64,000 nt of DNA, from assembly GCA_016169945.1 (NCBI GenBank), contig JADLSH010000036.1, positions 372,001 through 436,000 on the forward strand, read 5' to 3'. This document shows positions 32,367 through 43,534 of the stretch, in pieces (position 1 is the first letter of the stretch; each line of letters begins with the position of its first letter). The translations under genes were made by a program, and so were the position numbers. The notes beneath the pieces were generated by a model that was given only the letters and a program-made list of their open reading frames with translations, was not told the DNA's origin and did not search any database. Source of the stretch: Trachythela sp. YZ-2020 (lineage: Eukaryota; Cnidaria; Anthozoa; Malacalcyonacea; Clavulariidae).

Positions 32367-32698
32367 GGTGTTCTCATAAAAAAATTGCTGTGATGTTTCC
32401 ACAAAATTTCGCCGTGGCACTTCTGGGCCGCTTAAAAAGATGTTGTGCATTGTTTCTTCAATTTGTTGCCGTGGCCCTTGTGGGCTACCGTACTCTTACC
32501 TTTCTAATTTATATTTCCGATGGACACAGTTGGATTTATTCCCCAAAATCGCTTAAAAGCGCGATTTAGTAGCAGCGATGTCAATTTCACAATACATTTC
32601 CCCATTTCCCGCCGTCAACTTCCGGCGCGTGTCGGCAGCGCCAAAAACATCAAAAGAGTGGCCCTTCTATTTATTCCTTATTCTATGGCACGGCCGTG

Positions 32699-33100
32699 CC
32701 GTTATAGTTTATATCAGCACGGCAAGATGGCGCCCGAATTCACGAATGGAAAAGTTTATAAGATTTCGTTTATTTTAAACCGAAGACAATCCCAAAACCA
32801 CGAAGTGGCTAAATTTCTAAAATAATTTCGTATTTAAACGTAAACATGTGTTGTTTATTTAGTTTATTTCACGAAGCGGCGAAGCCGGTTGAAAATATAT
32901 TCGTAATTCGGCAGACAGATTCAAAACAACAACAAGGTTGTTTCTTATAAAAGCTATAACTATTCTAAAAACACTTTTGAATATTACCAAAACAAAACAA
33001 GGAACTAGTAAACAGTTAGTTCAACAAAGTTTATAGAATGTTTTGCTCATAATTCATAATTCACCGCCAAAGCGTTTGCTCAAATTGAATATTAAAACGT
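32699..33100. other. No gene seen
   Basis: AT-rich, with short imperfect direct motifs (ACGAAG..GGC). Nothing recognisable on either strand. Confidence 0.4.
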
Positions 33101-33272
33101 TTAAAGCACTCTTTGTTCGTGCATTATCGTGATTTACAAACACTCGTTCACGAACAAGGAACTCGAAGTTTAATACTGCACACGACTGCGTCTCGTGCAG
33201 TATTAAACTATCGTTCCTTGTTCGTGAACTCGTGCTTGTAAATCCCGATAATGCACTCACAGAGTGCTTTAA
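33101..33272. repeat. 172-bp hairpin MITE
   Basis: Outer arms TTAAAGCACTCT and AGAGTGCTTTAA are exact complements. Inner arms continue (CATTATCG..ATTTACAA, TTCACGAACAAGGAAC, GTTTAATACTGCAC) to a short central loop near 33183-33192. Nearly the whole unit can fold into one stem. Confidence 0.82.
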
Positions 33273-33812
33273 TTAATCCTTAATTATGACATACTTGTGC
33301 CTTTATCAGGGCGATATCAGGGTGACATAAAAACGATATGTCACTGATATCGTTATTTGTCACTGATATCCCTTTTTGTCCCGCTCAAAACATTCAAGAT
33401 GGCCGCCGCCTATGAGATTTCAGAATGTGTCAGTAGACTAGTTTATTGTTGAAAATAGAAATTCAAATACCAAAATAAGAACGTCAGGGGTAGAATAAGA
33501 AAAACATAATACGGAGGAAGTCTTAGAAGTTATAGGACCGGAGGTTATAGACAATTTCATGGCTTTTCATCAACATACAAAAACAAGACGGAGAGTACGA
33601 ACTACGAACTTCTGTGTTTACGGATAGTCGGATACTTCGCTCATATTAAATTGATACGTAAAAGATAAAGACTACTCTGGCTGAGTAACGAGTTAAACCC
33701 TTCACCTTGTTCAACAAAGCCCGAGAAGCATTTAAGCCAAGCAAAAGGATCTGAAAAGATTTGTTAAAGGAAGCTCATTCAAGCCTGATAAAGGCACAAG
33801 TATGTAATAAAC

Positions 33813-33971
33813 AGGTTATCACATGATCATGAGATGCTCGGTAATACCAGTTTTATCACTCTCGCGACAGTATCGTAATTGTTCCTCGTTCGCTGCGCTC
33901 ACTCGTGACAATTACGATATCGTCCCTCGAGTGATAAAACTGATATCACCTCACCCCTCATGTGATAACCT
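33813..33971. repeat. 159-bp hairpin MITE
   Basis: AGGTTATCACATGA at the left is the exact complement of TCATGTGATAACCT at the right. Inner arms include CAGTTTTATCACTC/GAGTGATAAAACTG and ATCGTAATTGT/ACAATTACGAT around a central GTTCGCTGCGCTCAC. Confidence 0.82.
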
Positions 33972-34027
33972 AGACTTATATCGAAGGAAAGTTTCAAGTC
34001 ATAATCTACGTTAATCCTGGAGCAGTG

Positions 34028-34440
34028 TTGTTGTGTCCGTTCCTATAATGCTAAGATCTTTTCGGTCGTGTTTTCCGATCTAGCTATCACGTAGAACAAC
34101 TTCTAGTCCGATTCTCAATCGCTTTATTCATTGACATGCAAGGCTACCAGATATATCTACGAACCAAACCTCTCATCTGAGACATACCATGATGTGCTTA
34201 ATTTGTTTCCTATTTGAGAACCTATCGCAACGCTCGTTCTATATAAAACACAACATACTTGGAGACTCGATTACGCTCGATTTTATCATATTTCGCTGTG
34301 TCAAGCTATCTGTGCGTGATATATTACTGGTACCCTCACCAATATATATTTGTAACACCGAATCTCGTGTTCTTTGATTTTAACTTTGTTTCACAAGGTG
34401 TCTTGATCAGCGTTGAACACGGCTGGCTCTGACGTGAAGA
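34028..34440. repeat. Dispersed repeat, copy 1 (possible solo LTR)
   Basis: Matches 39106-39510 by eye: shared TTTCGGTCGTGTTTT, ATCTGAGACATACCATGATG and ATTTGTAACACC, followed by CACAAGGTGTC.TGATCAGCGTTGAAC. The core 34028-34351 starts TGTTGTGTCC and ends TTTGTAACA, so it could be an LTR. The second copy lies next to a Gypsy RNase H scrap, which supports that idea. Confidence 0.55.
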
Positions 34441-34861
34441 TTTACCGGACGTCTCATGCTGGATTGAAAATGGAGGGCCTTCCTTGAAAATTTGTGTCTT
34501 TCAATTCACTGGCTGACAAAAACATTCCGAATTTCATTCTCAGTATTCTCATTCACTTATAGATTAGTATCTTGTATGATGATCTATATATTGCAGCAAC
34601 CAATGCACATAAAATCTGGTTTTAATATATTGCAATAGATCTAAATCAGCATGACTGATTTAAATGGTTAACAAATATATTTCTCGCCCGAAGTTTGATT
34701 AATTTTAGCTTATAAAAAAAATTGGGATAGCTATTAAACACTGAAATTGATAAAACATTTCTGAAAATGATGGACAATTTTCTCCTGACATTGATTTTGA
34801 ACATGTATTGGGAAATACTTCTATTGACTGCTAAGTAATGGGTGTAAATTAATCCCATTTA

Positions 34862-35085
34862 CCGGCACCCGCCCCTTTTACCTGCTACCAGAAACCTGCG
34901 CAAATTAAATTATCCCAGTATTTTATTGTAAAACATTTAGACATACGTTTTCCCTTTTCATTCAAAATTCGCAGCCGGGTAAAATCCATCGGCATCCGCG
35001 CCTTTACCTGCCACCAGAGACCCGCACAAATTAAACTAACGAAACTGTCCCAATTTTTAATTGTAAAACGATCAAACATCACTTT
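34862..35085. repeat. Imperfect tandem duplication (~120 bp unit)
   Basis: Two blocks share TTTACCTGC(T/C)ACCAGA.ACC.GC.CAAATTAAA, CCCA.T.TTT.ATTGTAAAAC and A.ACAT.AC, starting near 34877 and 34995. Confidence 0.6.
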
Positions 35086-35348
35086 TTTATACTTTGATCG
35101 CTAGAGTAATTGAGTCTCGTTTATTGAAATACCAATGCATCTTTTGTTGAAGTTTATTAAGATCTAAGCTTTTATGATTTAAAATTTGGTTCACCTGTAC
35201 CTTTTTAATTTCTAGGAAATGTCTCGGCTTTTCAGAGAGTGTGTATTAACGTTTTCAATAATATTAAAATAAATCACTTTCACTAAATCACTACAATGCT
35301 TCATACTAGGTAGAGAATGTTATGAATTTTCTTTAAACGTTCTCTTAG

Positions 35349-35480
35349 ATGATGATGAATGCAAATCATCCCAGTACTGTGGTTGTAAACGTTCAAAAAA
35401 CGAAAAGTGCATAAATACCGAAGGATCTTGCAAATGTGGATGTGCTGAGGGGTTTGCCCGAAATGGGACAGAATGCTTTG
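35349..35480 (+). CDS. EGF-like domain exon
   Basis: A 132-nt exon between TCTCTTAG and GTAAGT with phase 1 at both ends, the classic phase of EGF-like modules. It encodes DDDECKSSQYCGCKRSKNEK then CINTEGSCKCGCAEGFARNG and TECFG. It has eight cysteines, an acidic DxDEC start like calcium-binding EGF domains and a GFxxNGxxC end. Strand and phase allow it to be a downstream exon of the PA14 gene (linker exons there are also phase 1/1), but 12 kb of repeats lie between. It could belong to a separate gene. Confidence 0.75.
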
Positions 35481-38400
35481 GTAAGTAATATTCATATTTT
35501 CGTTGTATTTGTTCAATTTAAACCAGTTATTTTGTGCTTCCAAGCAAAGGAATTTTTCGAATTCTAACAACTTCATTGACTGATCGAGCCGTTCAAACAG
35601 GGGCGAAACTACCACCTTTTCGTTGGTGGGGGGGGGGGGGCGGGAGCGTCTGGTAGAATTAGCCTGCCAAAAACTATGATGCCCTGCAGCGCTATGAGAG
35701 CTGACGGAACATTTTCTTGAATTAAGAGGGCTAAAGACTTCCGAGAGTGGAGTGACACTGGTATCGAGTGCTGAAGAAGCAAGACCTTTAGGGGGGTATG
35801 AGGGCATGCTCCCCCACAAAATTTTTGAAATCTACAGCTTCTGAAATGCCATTTCATGCAATTTGAGCGAAGATTTTAGAGGAATGTCACAATAATTCAT
35901 TCCCTGCTATCGCTGACATAGCAGAGATCTTGAATAAATATTTTTTCTCCAGTTAACTTCTTTATGGTTGTGAAAGATTACAATTTGTTTAACTATGCCT
36001 ATTCTACTAGAAATCACAATATACCGGATGGTTTCACCAGAAAGGACACTCCAAGATCCTTTAATGATAATTAAATAAATATCTTCTGAATTTGAATAAT
36101 GGATTCTGATCAATAACACGATATCAATTTTGGGGCAATTCTGTATATCTCCCCTCGTGCGCTAACGTGTGGTATCAATGAATTCAGGTGGCGAAAAACA
36201 AAATTAATACTTTCGTACACTGGGAATCAAAAGTATAAATCAAAAGCCTTGAATATCAGACATATCAAATCCTGACTATTCATACAACCCTATCATTAAA
36301 ACAGTTCTTAGAAAGCAATATTGTCCTCGGATAGTCGCATCTATTCTTGCGTATAATTGATCAAAACTCTATTTTATGTGAAGGAATGTGGCGTATCGAC
36401 TAAATGCCCACTAGTTGCGGATAAAACGAGCAACATACCATTACTAGCCTAAATGTACCTCATGTATTATAGTTAATATATCACTATAACCTATATCTAA
36501 AATGATCAATATATAATAATCAGTATATAATTGACTGTATTGATCTGAATATTTTCATAACGTCAAAATTGAAAGTTCAAATTCTAGGCAGAAATAAGAA
36601 TAATCCGTTCTTACAAAACGTGATTAAAGCAAGATAGATAGAATGAAAGACAAGTAGACAGGTATATTATAGTTATCTTGCAGCAATAACACTAAAATCT
36701 AAATGTCGTAACCTTTACGATATTTGTTGAACATATTTAAGACTTTACGATATTTGTTGAAAAAATTGCTGCCTTTAAGATCACTTATTTAAGCTCCTAT
36801 AAATTACGTCAAAACTGTAAAATATGACAAATATGTACATTTATAAACTATGTAAAATAAGTACAAAAATTATAGATTAAGTTTCTATAAGGATGTCTAA
36901 ACATTTGATGCGTTTGTACTACATCGCATAATGAAAGACCCTGGAAACCTCTTCGTTCCAGCAAGCAAGGATTGAAAGTTCAAAATAGATGGACACTCGA
37001 GTTCAGCTTACGGAAGTTTTATGACCGCGTTAAAATGTTTTAAATTTTAATGTTCACAATATTTATGCATTATAATGTGCGAAATTTGTAATAAACCACA
37101 ACCAGAGCTATAAATGTAATAAGTTTAATTGAAAATTGAATTGCTTAGAAATGGATTTCGATTCTCAAATATTTTGAAGATCCAATATACGCACACTTTT
37201 TGCAATTGAGCAGCGCAGCCCTATTTTAGTACATATTACCGCCCGCGTTTTTCGGAGTAAAATCAGGCATGAAAACTATAGGGCTGCTATATACTATAGC
37301 TTACCATTACAAAGTATTTCCTTCAAAGGGCTGAATTCTTACTATCAAACAGTGACTCTAAGCCTACTGAATGTGAATACGCACTAAACATTTTAAGCGA
37401 AATCAATTACCCAAAAGATATTTTTAAATATTTCCTAAAACCGATCATTCGTTTAAACCAAAATAACTCCGAGGGTGATACTTGTATCAATGTTATGCAG
37501 TAGTTCCATACATTCCTGGCGTTACAGAGCCAATCAAGAGAATCTAAGGTAATTGTAATATTATGGTCGACTTAAAACCCTATTTGACTGTAGGCCGTAT
37601 TTTCGCCAACCCAAAAGATCTTATCAATCAGAAAATTCATGCTGTATGTTCTATACCATGCGATGGCTATGGGAAGGATACCTAGAAGCGTAGCACATGA
37701 GATAACTGTAGCTTTTCCACAAGAATATATCCACCATGTTTGCCGATGACGTCATCCCTCGAGTATACAGTATATATAAGAAGCTGAGATGCGACTTTAG
37801 ATCTCCCGTAATAACAAAAAGCCCATCACAAAAGGCTTAATTATCAAGGTCTATGATAAACGTACCCCCACCCATGCATTGATTACCCGCGTCACTGAAT
37901 TAGTTACCCGCGCGAGCCCTCGGCAGTTTTACCCGCGCCTGTTTTGTCGAACCCACGTCAGTTTTGTTGAACCAGCGCCTGTCTAAGGTGACCTGCGACA
38001 CGCGCCTAATTTGTATTCATTTATTTAACCAGAAAAGCGGGCAAAAATATCAATAATATTAAACCTGGTTGCTGAGAACGATTTAAAAATTTAAAATCAA
38101 AAATTTAAAAATCTCTTTGATTTTCGAATGACCAAGATGTTTGACATATAATTTTCGATATCTGGTTAGAAGTAACTGGTTGGAAGTAACTATCAAACAA
38201 TGTGAAACGAGAAAACAAAATTAATGAAAACCTTAAATTTTCCCATCATATAATGGTATATTGTCTGGCGGCTGGGAATCAAACTCCGCCCAACTTACGC
38301 TTCAAATACGAAGACGAGTATAACATCACCGCAGCAGTATACGTTATCCTATTAAATATACGCGTGCATAGCCACATATATTTACTGACCTATAAACTTT

Positions 38401-39105
38401 TAAAAATCTAATTCATATTTTTCCCGATCCTATAAACCGGACATTTCAGTACTATACATTACTGGAAGACCAGAAAGGATATAATTTCGAACAGTACTGA
38501 AGGCAAAGAAGGGGCTAGTGGAGGGGGTCGGGGGGGGGATCCTTCCCATCAATCACTTTCAGAGTGTGATTTTCGATCCATTCAAATCAGATAATATATT
38601 TGACCATTGTCTCAAAAGTCAAAATCAGTTTACCTGTACAGCAAAAAAGCAATCAGAGCACATTCAAACAGTGACAAACACGAAAAAAGAGATTTTAAAA
38701 TGTATTTTGCCACCTCATTAACAATTCCTGCCAACGTTACCGTTTCGAAACTCCTGAGGACAAGGAAACAGCGTTGGCTTTTGCATTTAATGTATTTCTG
38801 GCAAGTTTTGATATATTTTCGTTTTCCAAACCTTTATTAGAACTACAACTTTCACAACAGTCAGTCTATGACACTGAATACTTGGCAATGACTCGCTAAG
38901 TTATTTCACATTTGATTTATTGCAAATCTTTAATTTACCATAGAGGAACGGCTCCCTTATAGATTATTTAGATACGTAGTCTCTCACATGTCGTCTTTGC
39001 ATTACACGAATTCGTTAGGAGGATATCCAACCATTGACAATGTGCATCGATATTTAATAGGGACATCTTTTACATAAGCGGACCAGCAAAATCAAAGTTA
39101 GTCTT
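35481..39105. other. Long non-coding stretch
   Basis: AT-rich sequence with no domain-bearing ORF. Noted items: a G-run at 35626-35642, a repeat at 35790-35880 shared with 59785-59880, a duplicated TTTACGATATTTGTTGAA motif at about 36715-36765, and a GC-richer CCCGCG-rich patch at 37865-38010. It may be intron of the EGF/PA14 gene or intergenic. Confidence 0.45.
35790..35880. repeat. Dispersed repeat shared with 59785-59880
   Basis: Both copies read GGGGGGT....GGGCATGCTCCCCC..AAAATTTTTGAA, then TCTGAAA.GCCATTTC.TGCA.TTTGAG. The GGGGCATGCTCCCC core is palindromic. Confidence 0.65.
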
Positions 39106-39510
39106 TTTGTGGCCATTCCTATAGATGCTAAGATTCTTTCGGTCGTGTTTTCTGATGAAACTGGCATGTAGAACTACCTCTTGCCCGTTTCTCAATTGCA
39201 GGCCACCAGACATATCTACGAACTAAACCTTTTATCTGAGACATACCATGATGAGCTTAATCTTTTTTCTTCGCCACGCTCGATCAATATAAACGACAAC
39301 CTACTTTGAGACTCAATTTGATTTTATCATCTTGCACTGTGTTGGGCCATCCATGCAAGGTAAATTGGTACACTTACCAATGTATATTTGTAACACCAAA
39401 TTTCTTATTGTTAGATTTTAACTGCCTCTACGGGACTTCCGGAGAACTGTTGTATTAAATTTACAACTTCACAAGGTGTCATGATCAGCGTTGAACTCGG
39501 CTCGACCTAC
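39106..39510. repeat. Dispersed repeat, copy 2 (possible LTR)
   Basis: Second copy of the repeat at 34028-34440, with a short extra segment near 39421-39467. It lies directly downstream (in minus-strand sense) of the Gypsy RNase H scrap. Confidence 0.55.
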
Positions 39511-39640
39511 AACGGAAGTCTGCTAAGGGCTTTAGCGTTCCTATTCTTCTTTCCAGGTGTACAAATTAAATCGTATTCGTAAGCAGATATGTCATGCCCA
39601 TCTTTGAATTCTGCTAGATGCAATTTGTGGAATTGCTCGC
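39507..39640 (-). pseudogene. Gypsy RNase H scrap
   Basis: On the minus strand the frame gives EYDLICTPGKKNRNAKALSR followed by LPL, the well-known end of Gypsy RNase H (Y-x-L-x-Y-x-P-G-x-x-N-x-x-A-D-x-L-S-R), with Lys in place of the expected Asp. Only this short piece is convincing. Confidence 0.7.
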
Positions 39641-40157
39641 TCGACTCCTGGATATTCCTGGGGGCGGTTTGTGATCGGAAAATCGTGAGGTTACGATTAT
39701 TTAGGAATTGGTTGAATTTCATGACTGCAAAAATTATGGTAAAATATATGCGAATATATTTTTTCTCAGAGTTCGTGAGGAAAAAGCAAGAGGTTTCTCG
39801 GTTCTGTCTTCTATCTTGTGGAATAACACAGAACTACAACTATGTGCGGAACAGAGATGCGGTTAGCGCGCTGCCCTTTACTTCTGAGTTAAACCAGCTA
39901 TACGGTATGTCGCGGGCAAGGATTTGCTCAGGTTGGTTAATCTTCCTGTGTTGGATAAACTCGTGTAATTTGACATTGGTTGGTTCTCTGCCGTACTTGG
40001 GAGGGTTTTCTTCGGATATTCCGGTTTTCATCTCTAGCTAAAAACTAAGCGTTAGGCATTGAATAAATGAATGAATGAACTTTATTTGAAAAGGGTAATT
40101 TCTACGCTGTTACTGGTAACAGTATTCTTCCCAACGGTCCTATATACAGTAAGTAAC

Positions 40158-40448
40158 TTATTAAGAGGCTGTCTCCGTAAAAACCTCCTGGTGAATATGT
40201 GGCTCAGAAATAGATTTCTCTCATACTCTGGTGTTTTGAAGGTCTATCCTTGGGAACAACTAAAATCGATTTCATTTGACTCAAATTTCTGTTAAATTAT
40301 TTTTGGGGCCGATTGATGTTCGATCGGCTGGTGACCAACTTGAACTCCGAATGAGGCAAAATATCGACACATTTTCACCGCTATTTTTTTAAATCAAATT
40401 CATACCTAAATTTTAATATTTTTGCACAGAAATATGGACTTATCCTTC
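40158..40448 (+). repeat. Dispersed ~290-bp repeat, left copy (inverted to 54525-54812)
   Basis: AAGAGGCTGTCTCCGTAAAA to ATTTTTGCACAGAAATATGG is the reverse complement of 54525-54812 with scattered differences. The two copies flank the BEL/transposon/Gypsy composite. The coding potential RGCLRKNLLVNMWL is shared, but no function is recognised. Confidence 0.75.
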
Positions 40449-40901
40449 TATTTTCGTTGGTGATATGACTTAGATAATTATTCTTTTGTATAAAATAGAA
40501 AACAGCGCAGTTATTTACAGTATATTGGCAGGATATCGTCCCAAAATATACCAACTTTGAAAGCTTATTTCAAAATCGTGGCACTTGATTGGCACATGAC
40601 CTTAGCTTTTCTATAAACTACTAACATTAGTCAACACAAATCGCTTATAAAATATTTCTGCTTTAGCATTTGACAAAAATGACAAACGCTCGAACTTTGT
40701 AAAATTTGAAAATGTGTCGAAATCGAGCATATTTAACGGTAAACCTAATTATTGATATTAACAGATAAAATCACCTTACATTACACGGAATGAAGCTTGA
40801 TTATGTAAATATATGTCGTTCATCATTATTTTTTGGCTTTGCGCTTGAAAAAAATTGTTTGAGTACAGTTTGACTTCAAGGATAGAGTCATTCAATGCCA
40901 G

Positions 40902-41124
40902 TGTCTTCTGCGCGCATCACTGCTGAGCTAAAAGAACAGGCCTACGCCACACCCCCAACGGAATATATTAGGTTACCATGGGAACGGGAGAGAGAGAAAC
41001 AACGTGACAATTTTGTGAGTTGAATAGCGAGTTTAGTGAGACATTTATAACGTATTTTGTATTTTATTTTAATTTTTATTGCAAATACATTGGTTTGTGT
41101 GTAATTTTAATTCGCCAGCACACA
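40902..41124 (+). repeat. Possible 5' LTR of BEL element 2
   Basis: Bounded on the right by the primer-binding site (41127-41140). A TGTCTTC start at 40902 and CACACA end near 41124 would give about 223 bp, similar to the 193-bp LTR of BEL 1, which also starts TGTC. No second LTR copy is available for confirmation, so the left boundary is a guess. Confidence 0.4.
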
Positions 41125-41126
41125 AT

Positions 41127-41140
41127 TGGTGCCGTGACCA
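41127..41140 (+). other. Primer-binding site of BEL element 2
   Basis: TGGTGCCGTGACCA, identical to the site of BEL element 1. Confidence 0.75.
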
Positions 41141-41197
41141 GGATTTATTTGACAAATTTTAGCCTTTTTTGAGCAATATTTCAACCGGGATTTCGAC

Positions 41198-42531
41198 ATG
41201 AGCAACGAGGAGACAGAGGAAAAGTTACAACTTGAGATAAACAAGGAAATCGAAAAGCTCAAATATTACGTTGAGAATGCCGACGAAACAATCAAGGAAG
41301 AGGATTTTAACGAGATCAAGATTATAAATAACCGAGCAACAGCGATTTGGGAGAAAATAAACACTCTAGTTGCGAGTATTCAAGAATTGAAAATCGATCG
41401 GGGGGAAACAGCAAGGAATGTTGGACAGTGGCGGAAGGAAATCAAGGAATAGTATACACCATTAGTGGAAAACTTGGGGAAATTATCGGAAGCCTATAAC
41501 GGAAAACAGAGGCAAATTAACGACGAAATAGAGCGAAACAAGCAAGATGCAGAACGTGAGAAAGAAGACCGTCGTCAGCGGGAATTACGAGAGCGTGAAA
41601 TAGAAATGGGGAAGAGAAATTTAACGCTGAGCTAAAAATGACCGAGAAAAAGATAGAGATGGAAACACGGGCGTAGGGCAGTATGGCAAAACTCCCACGA
41701 TTAAAGATAACACCATTTAAAGGTGCGGCAGGTGATTGGGTCCGATTTGAAAATATGTTTCTGACTCAAGTAGACAGTAGAGCAATTTCAGACGAAGAAA
41801 AATATGGATATTTGCAAGAGTCAGTGGTACCTAAGGTAAGAGATAGAATTTCTAATCTTAAGCCAAGCTCCGAGGGCTATAAAATGGCATGGGACCGCCT
41901 AAAACAGGAATACGGGCAGACCAAAGTGGTCATAAATGCACACCTGGATGAAATTATTAACCTACCAACTATTCGAGGGACAAATCATGAAAGAATTCAA
42001 GAATTTTATGATAAACTAAGCCACAATTTTGATGCTCTGCAAACCCTGGGAGAGGGAGACAAATTACAGGGGTTTGTTATGAATACATTAAATAAACTAC
42101 TACATGTGAAGCCCGACTTAGTGAGGGTAGATGATAGCTGGGAGGAGTGGAGGATGGAAACCCTTATTAAAAATTTACGAGGATGGTTAAAACGGAACAA
42201 ATACGAGGATGGTTCTAGACCCCCAACTGATCATCGAAAAAGGGAAAGAAACTGGTTTGGTGGGGATGGGAAGCCAAAACCAAAGTGTATCTTTTGTAGT
42301 GGGGAACATTGGAGTGATGAATGTAAAACAGTGGTCGTACAAACTCAGAGAAAGAAGTTCTTTGTTGATAAGAACTTATGCTTTAATTGTGGGTGCACTG
42401 GGCACAGGTCCCAGTGCCGGAGCCGTGGTTGTTTCAAGTGTGGATCAAAACATCACACCAGCATATGCGATAAGATTCAAAATCCTAAATCCGAAAAGGG
42501 GTGTACTCAATGGCTACAGCAGGTCCGCTAA
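41198..42531 (+). pseudogene. BEL element 2 Gag (interrupted)
   Basis: The ATG at 41198 opens a charged coiled-coil region that hits a TAG at 41450. The same theme continues through stops to about 41676. From 41683 a 282-residue frame carries LPRLKITPFKGAAGDWVRFE (DUF1759-type Gag) and zinc knuckles CIFCSGEHWSDEC, CFNCGCTGHRSQC and CFKCGSKHHTSIC. Gag of this BEL family differs clearly from that of BEL 1. Confidence 0.88.
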
Positions 42532-43534
42532 GAGAAATGCATTACCAGCCGTCATTCCTGTTAAGATGCAGGGAGAGGTGATGTGGGCTTATTTAGACAC
42601 TGGGTCTGCTAGGAACTTTGTATCTCGGGAGGCAGCCAAAAAGTTGAATTTGAAGCCAAAGCGCCATGAAGCAAGATAAATTGTCACCTTGAATAGGGTT
42701 ACAAAGCAATCGATGCCAGTATACAAAACTGAAATAAATTCCCTAGATGGGGAAGCGCAAGAGGAAATCGAGGTTACTGGTTCGAAACTACCAGACTTTA
42801 CTACGGTCAGAAGACCTAACATTCGTGAGCTTAAATTAAAGTATGAACATACAAAAGATAAAACATTTTACTTCACAGAAAATGGAGATTGCCAGATACA
42901 TCTCATCATCGGCGATAAAACATTCAGTCGAATTCGTACTGAAACTGTGTGCAAGGGGGAGCAGGGAGACCCAATAGTTGAAGAAACCAGCTTTGGATGG
43001 GTAATTCATGGGGGTGACGACTACACCGATGATCAGTGCATGTTTGACTGTGAGAGACTGTACAGCTTAGATGTTTTGGGAGTCGAAGACAGAGGAGATA
43101 CCAACAGTGAAATTCTAAACGAGTTTACAGAGAACATCACGAGAAAGGAAAGCGGGAGATATGAGATCAATTTCCCATGGATCTCTGGAAGGAAGCCATC
43201 AGATACGAACGAGCAGCAAAGCAGAAAACGGTTGCAGTATGTGAATAGGAAATTGGACAAAACACTTGAGCTAAAGGAAGAATACGACAACATTATAAAC
43301 GATCAGTTAAACGAAGGTGTTGTGGAAGAAGCCCCAGAGAAACCGACTGGCGACCGTGTCTATTACATGCCACACAAACCGGTTGTACGGCAGAACGCAA
43401 CCACAACTAAAGTACGAATGGTATTTGATGCGAGTGCGAAACCTAATGCATCAACAGAGAGCATAAACGATTGTATGTATACTGGTCCTCCATTACAACC
43501 ACATATATGGGCATACTCGTGCGAGCACGGTTAA
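42532..43534 (+). pseudogene. BEL element 2 protease and RT N-terminus
   Basis: The frame covering 42209-42679 supplies the protease motif YLDTGSARNFVS, ends at a TAA at 42677, and continues in the same frame from 42689 as a pre-RT region (ETSFGWVIHGG, SGRYEINFPWI). It reaches the first RT motifs ([36 protein letters not shown]). The frame is lost near 43500. Confidence 0.86.

Larger units (their letters stand above)
29853..32492. mobile_element. Second foldback element, TIR TACGGTGGCCC, 6-bp target duplication
   Basis: Left end TACGGTGGCCCACAAGGGCC and right end complement TACGGTAGCCCACAAGGGCC continue as inverted arms to about 30640 and 31005. CTCTTA occurs at 29847-29852 and 32493-32498, and the opposite arm of the host element (24020-24032) preserves the empty site once. 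Without the nested element it is about 1.96 kb with ~0.8-kb arms and a ~365-bp loop. Both arms carry an array of roughly 20-bp units. No transposase is visible. Confidence 0.85.
23803..32698. mobile_element. Large inverted-repeat element with multiple nested insertions
   Basis: The left arm is spread over 23803-24136, 24530-24540 and 27538-27700. The right arm is spread over 29537-29852 and 32493-32698. Corresponding pieces are reverse complements, for example CACGG..CCATAGAATAAGG at both outer ends and the GAATTTTGGAGCAAGATATT block near the inner ends. After removing the insertions each arm is about 0.5 kb around a 1.84-kb core (27700-29537). No clear target duplication or transposase is seen. 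Confidence 0.75.

Noticed and set aside
37740..37800. TGACGTCA word followed by a TATATATAAG box as a promoter
   Set aside because: The motif combination is suggestive of a CRE plus TATA box, but no coding exon follows within reach on the plus strand, so it cannot be supported.
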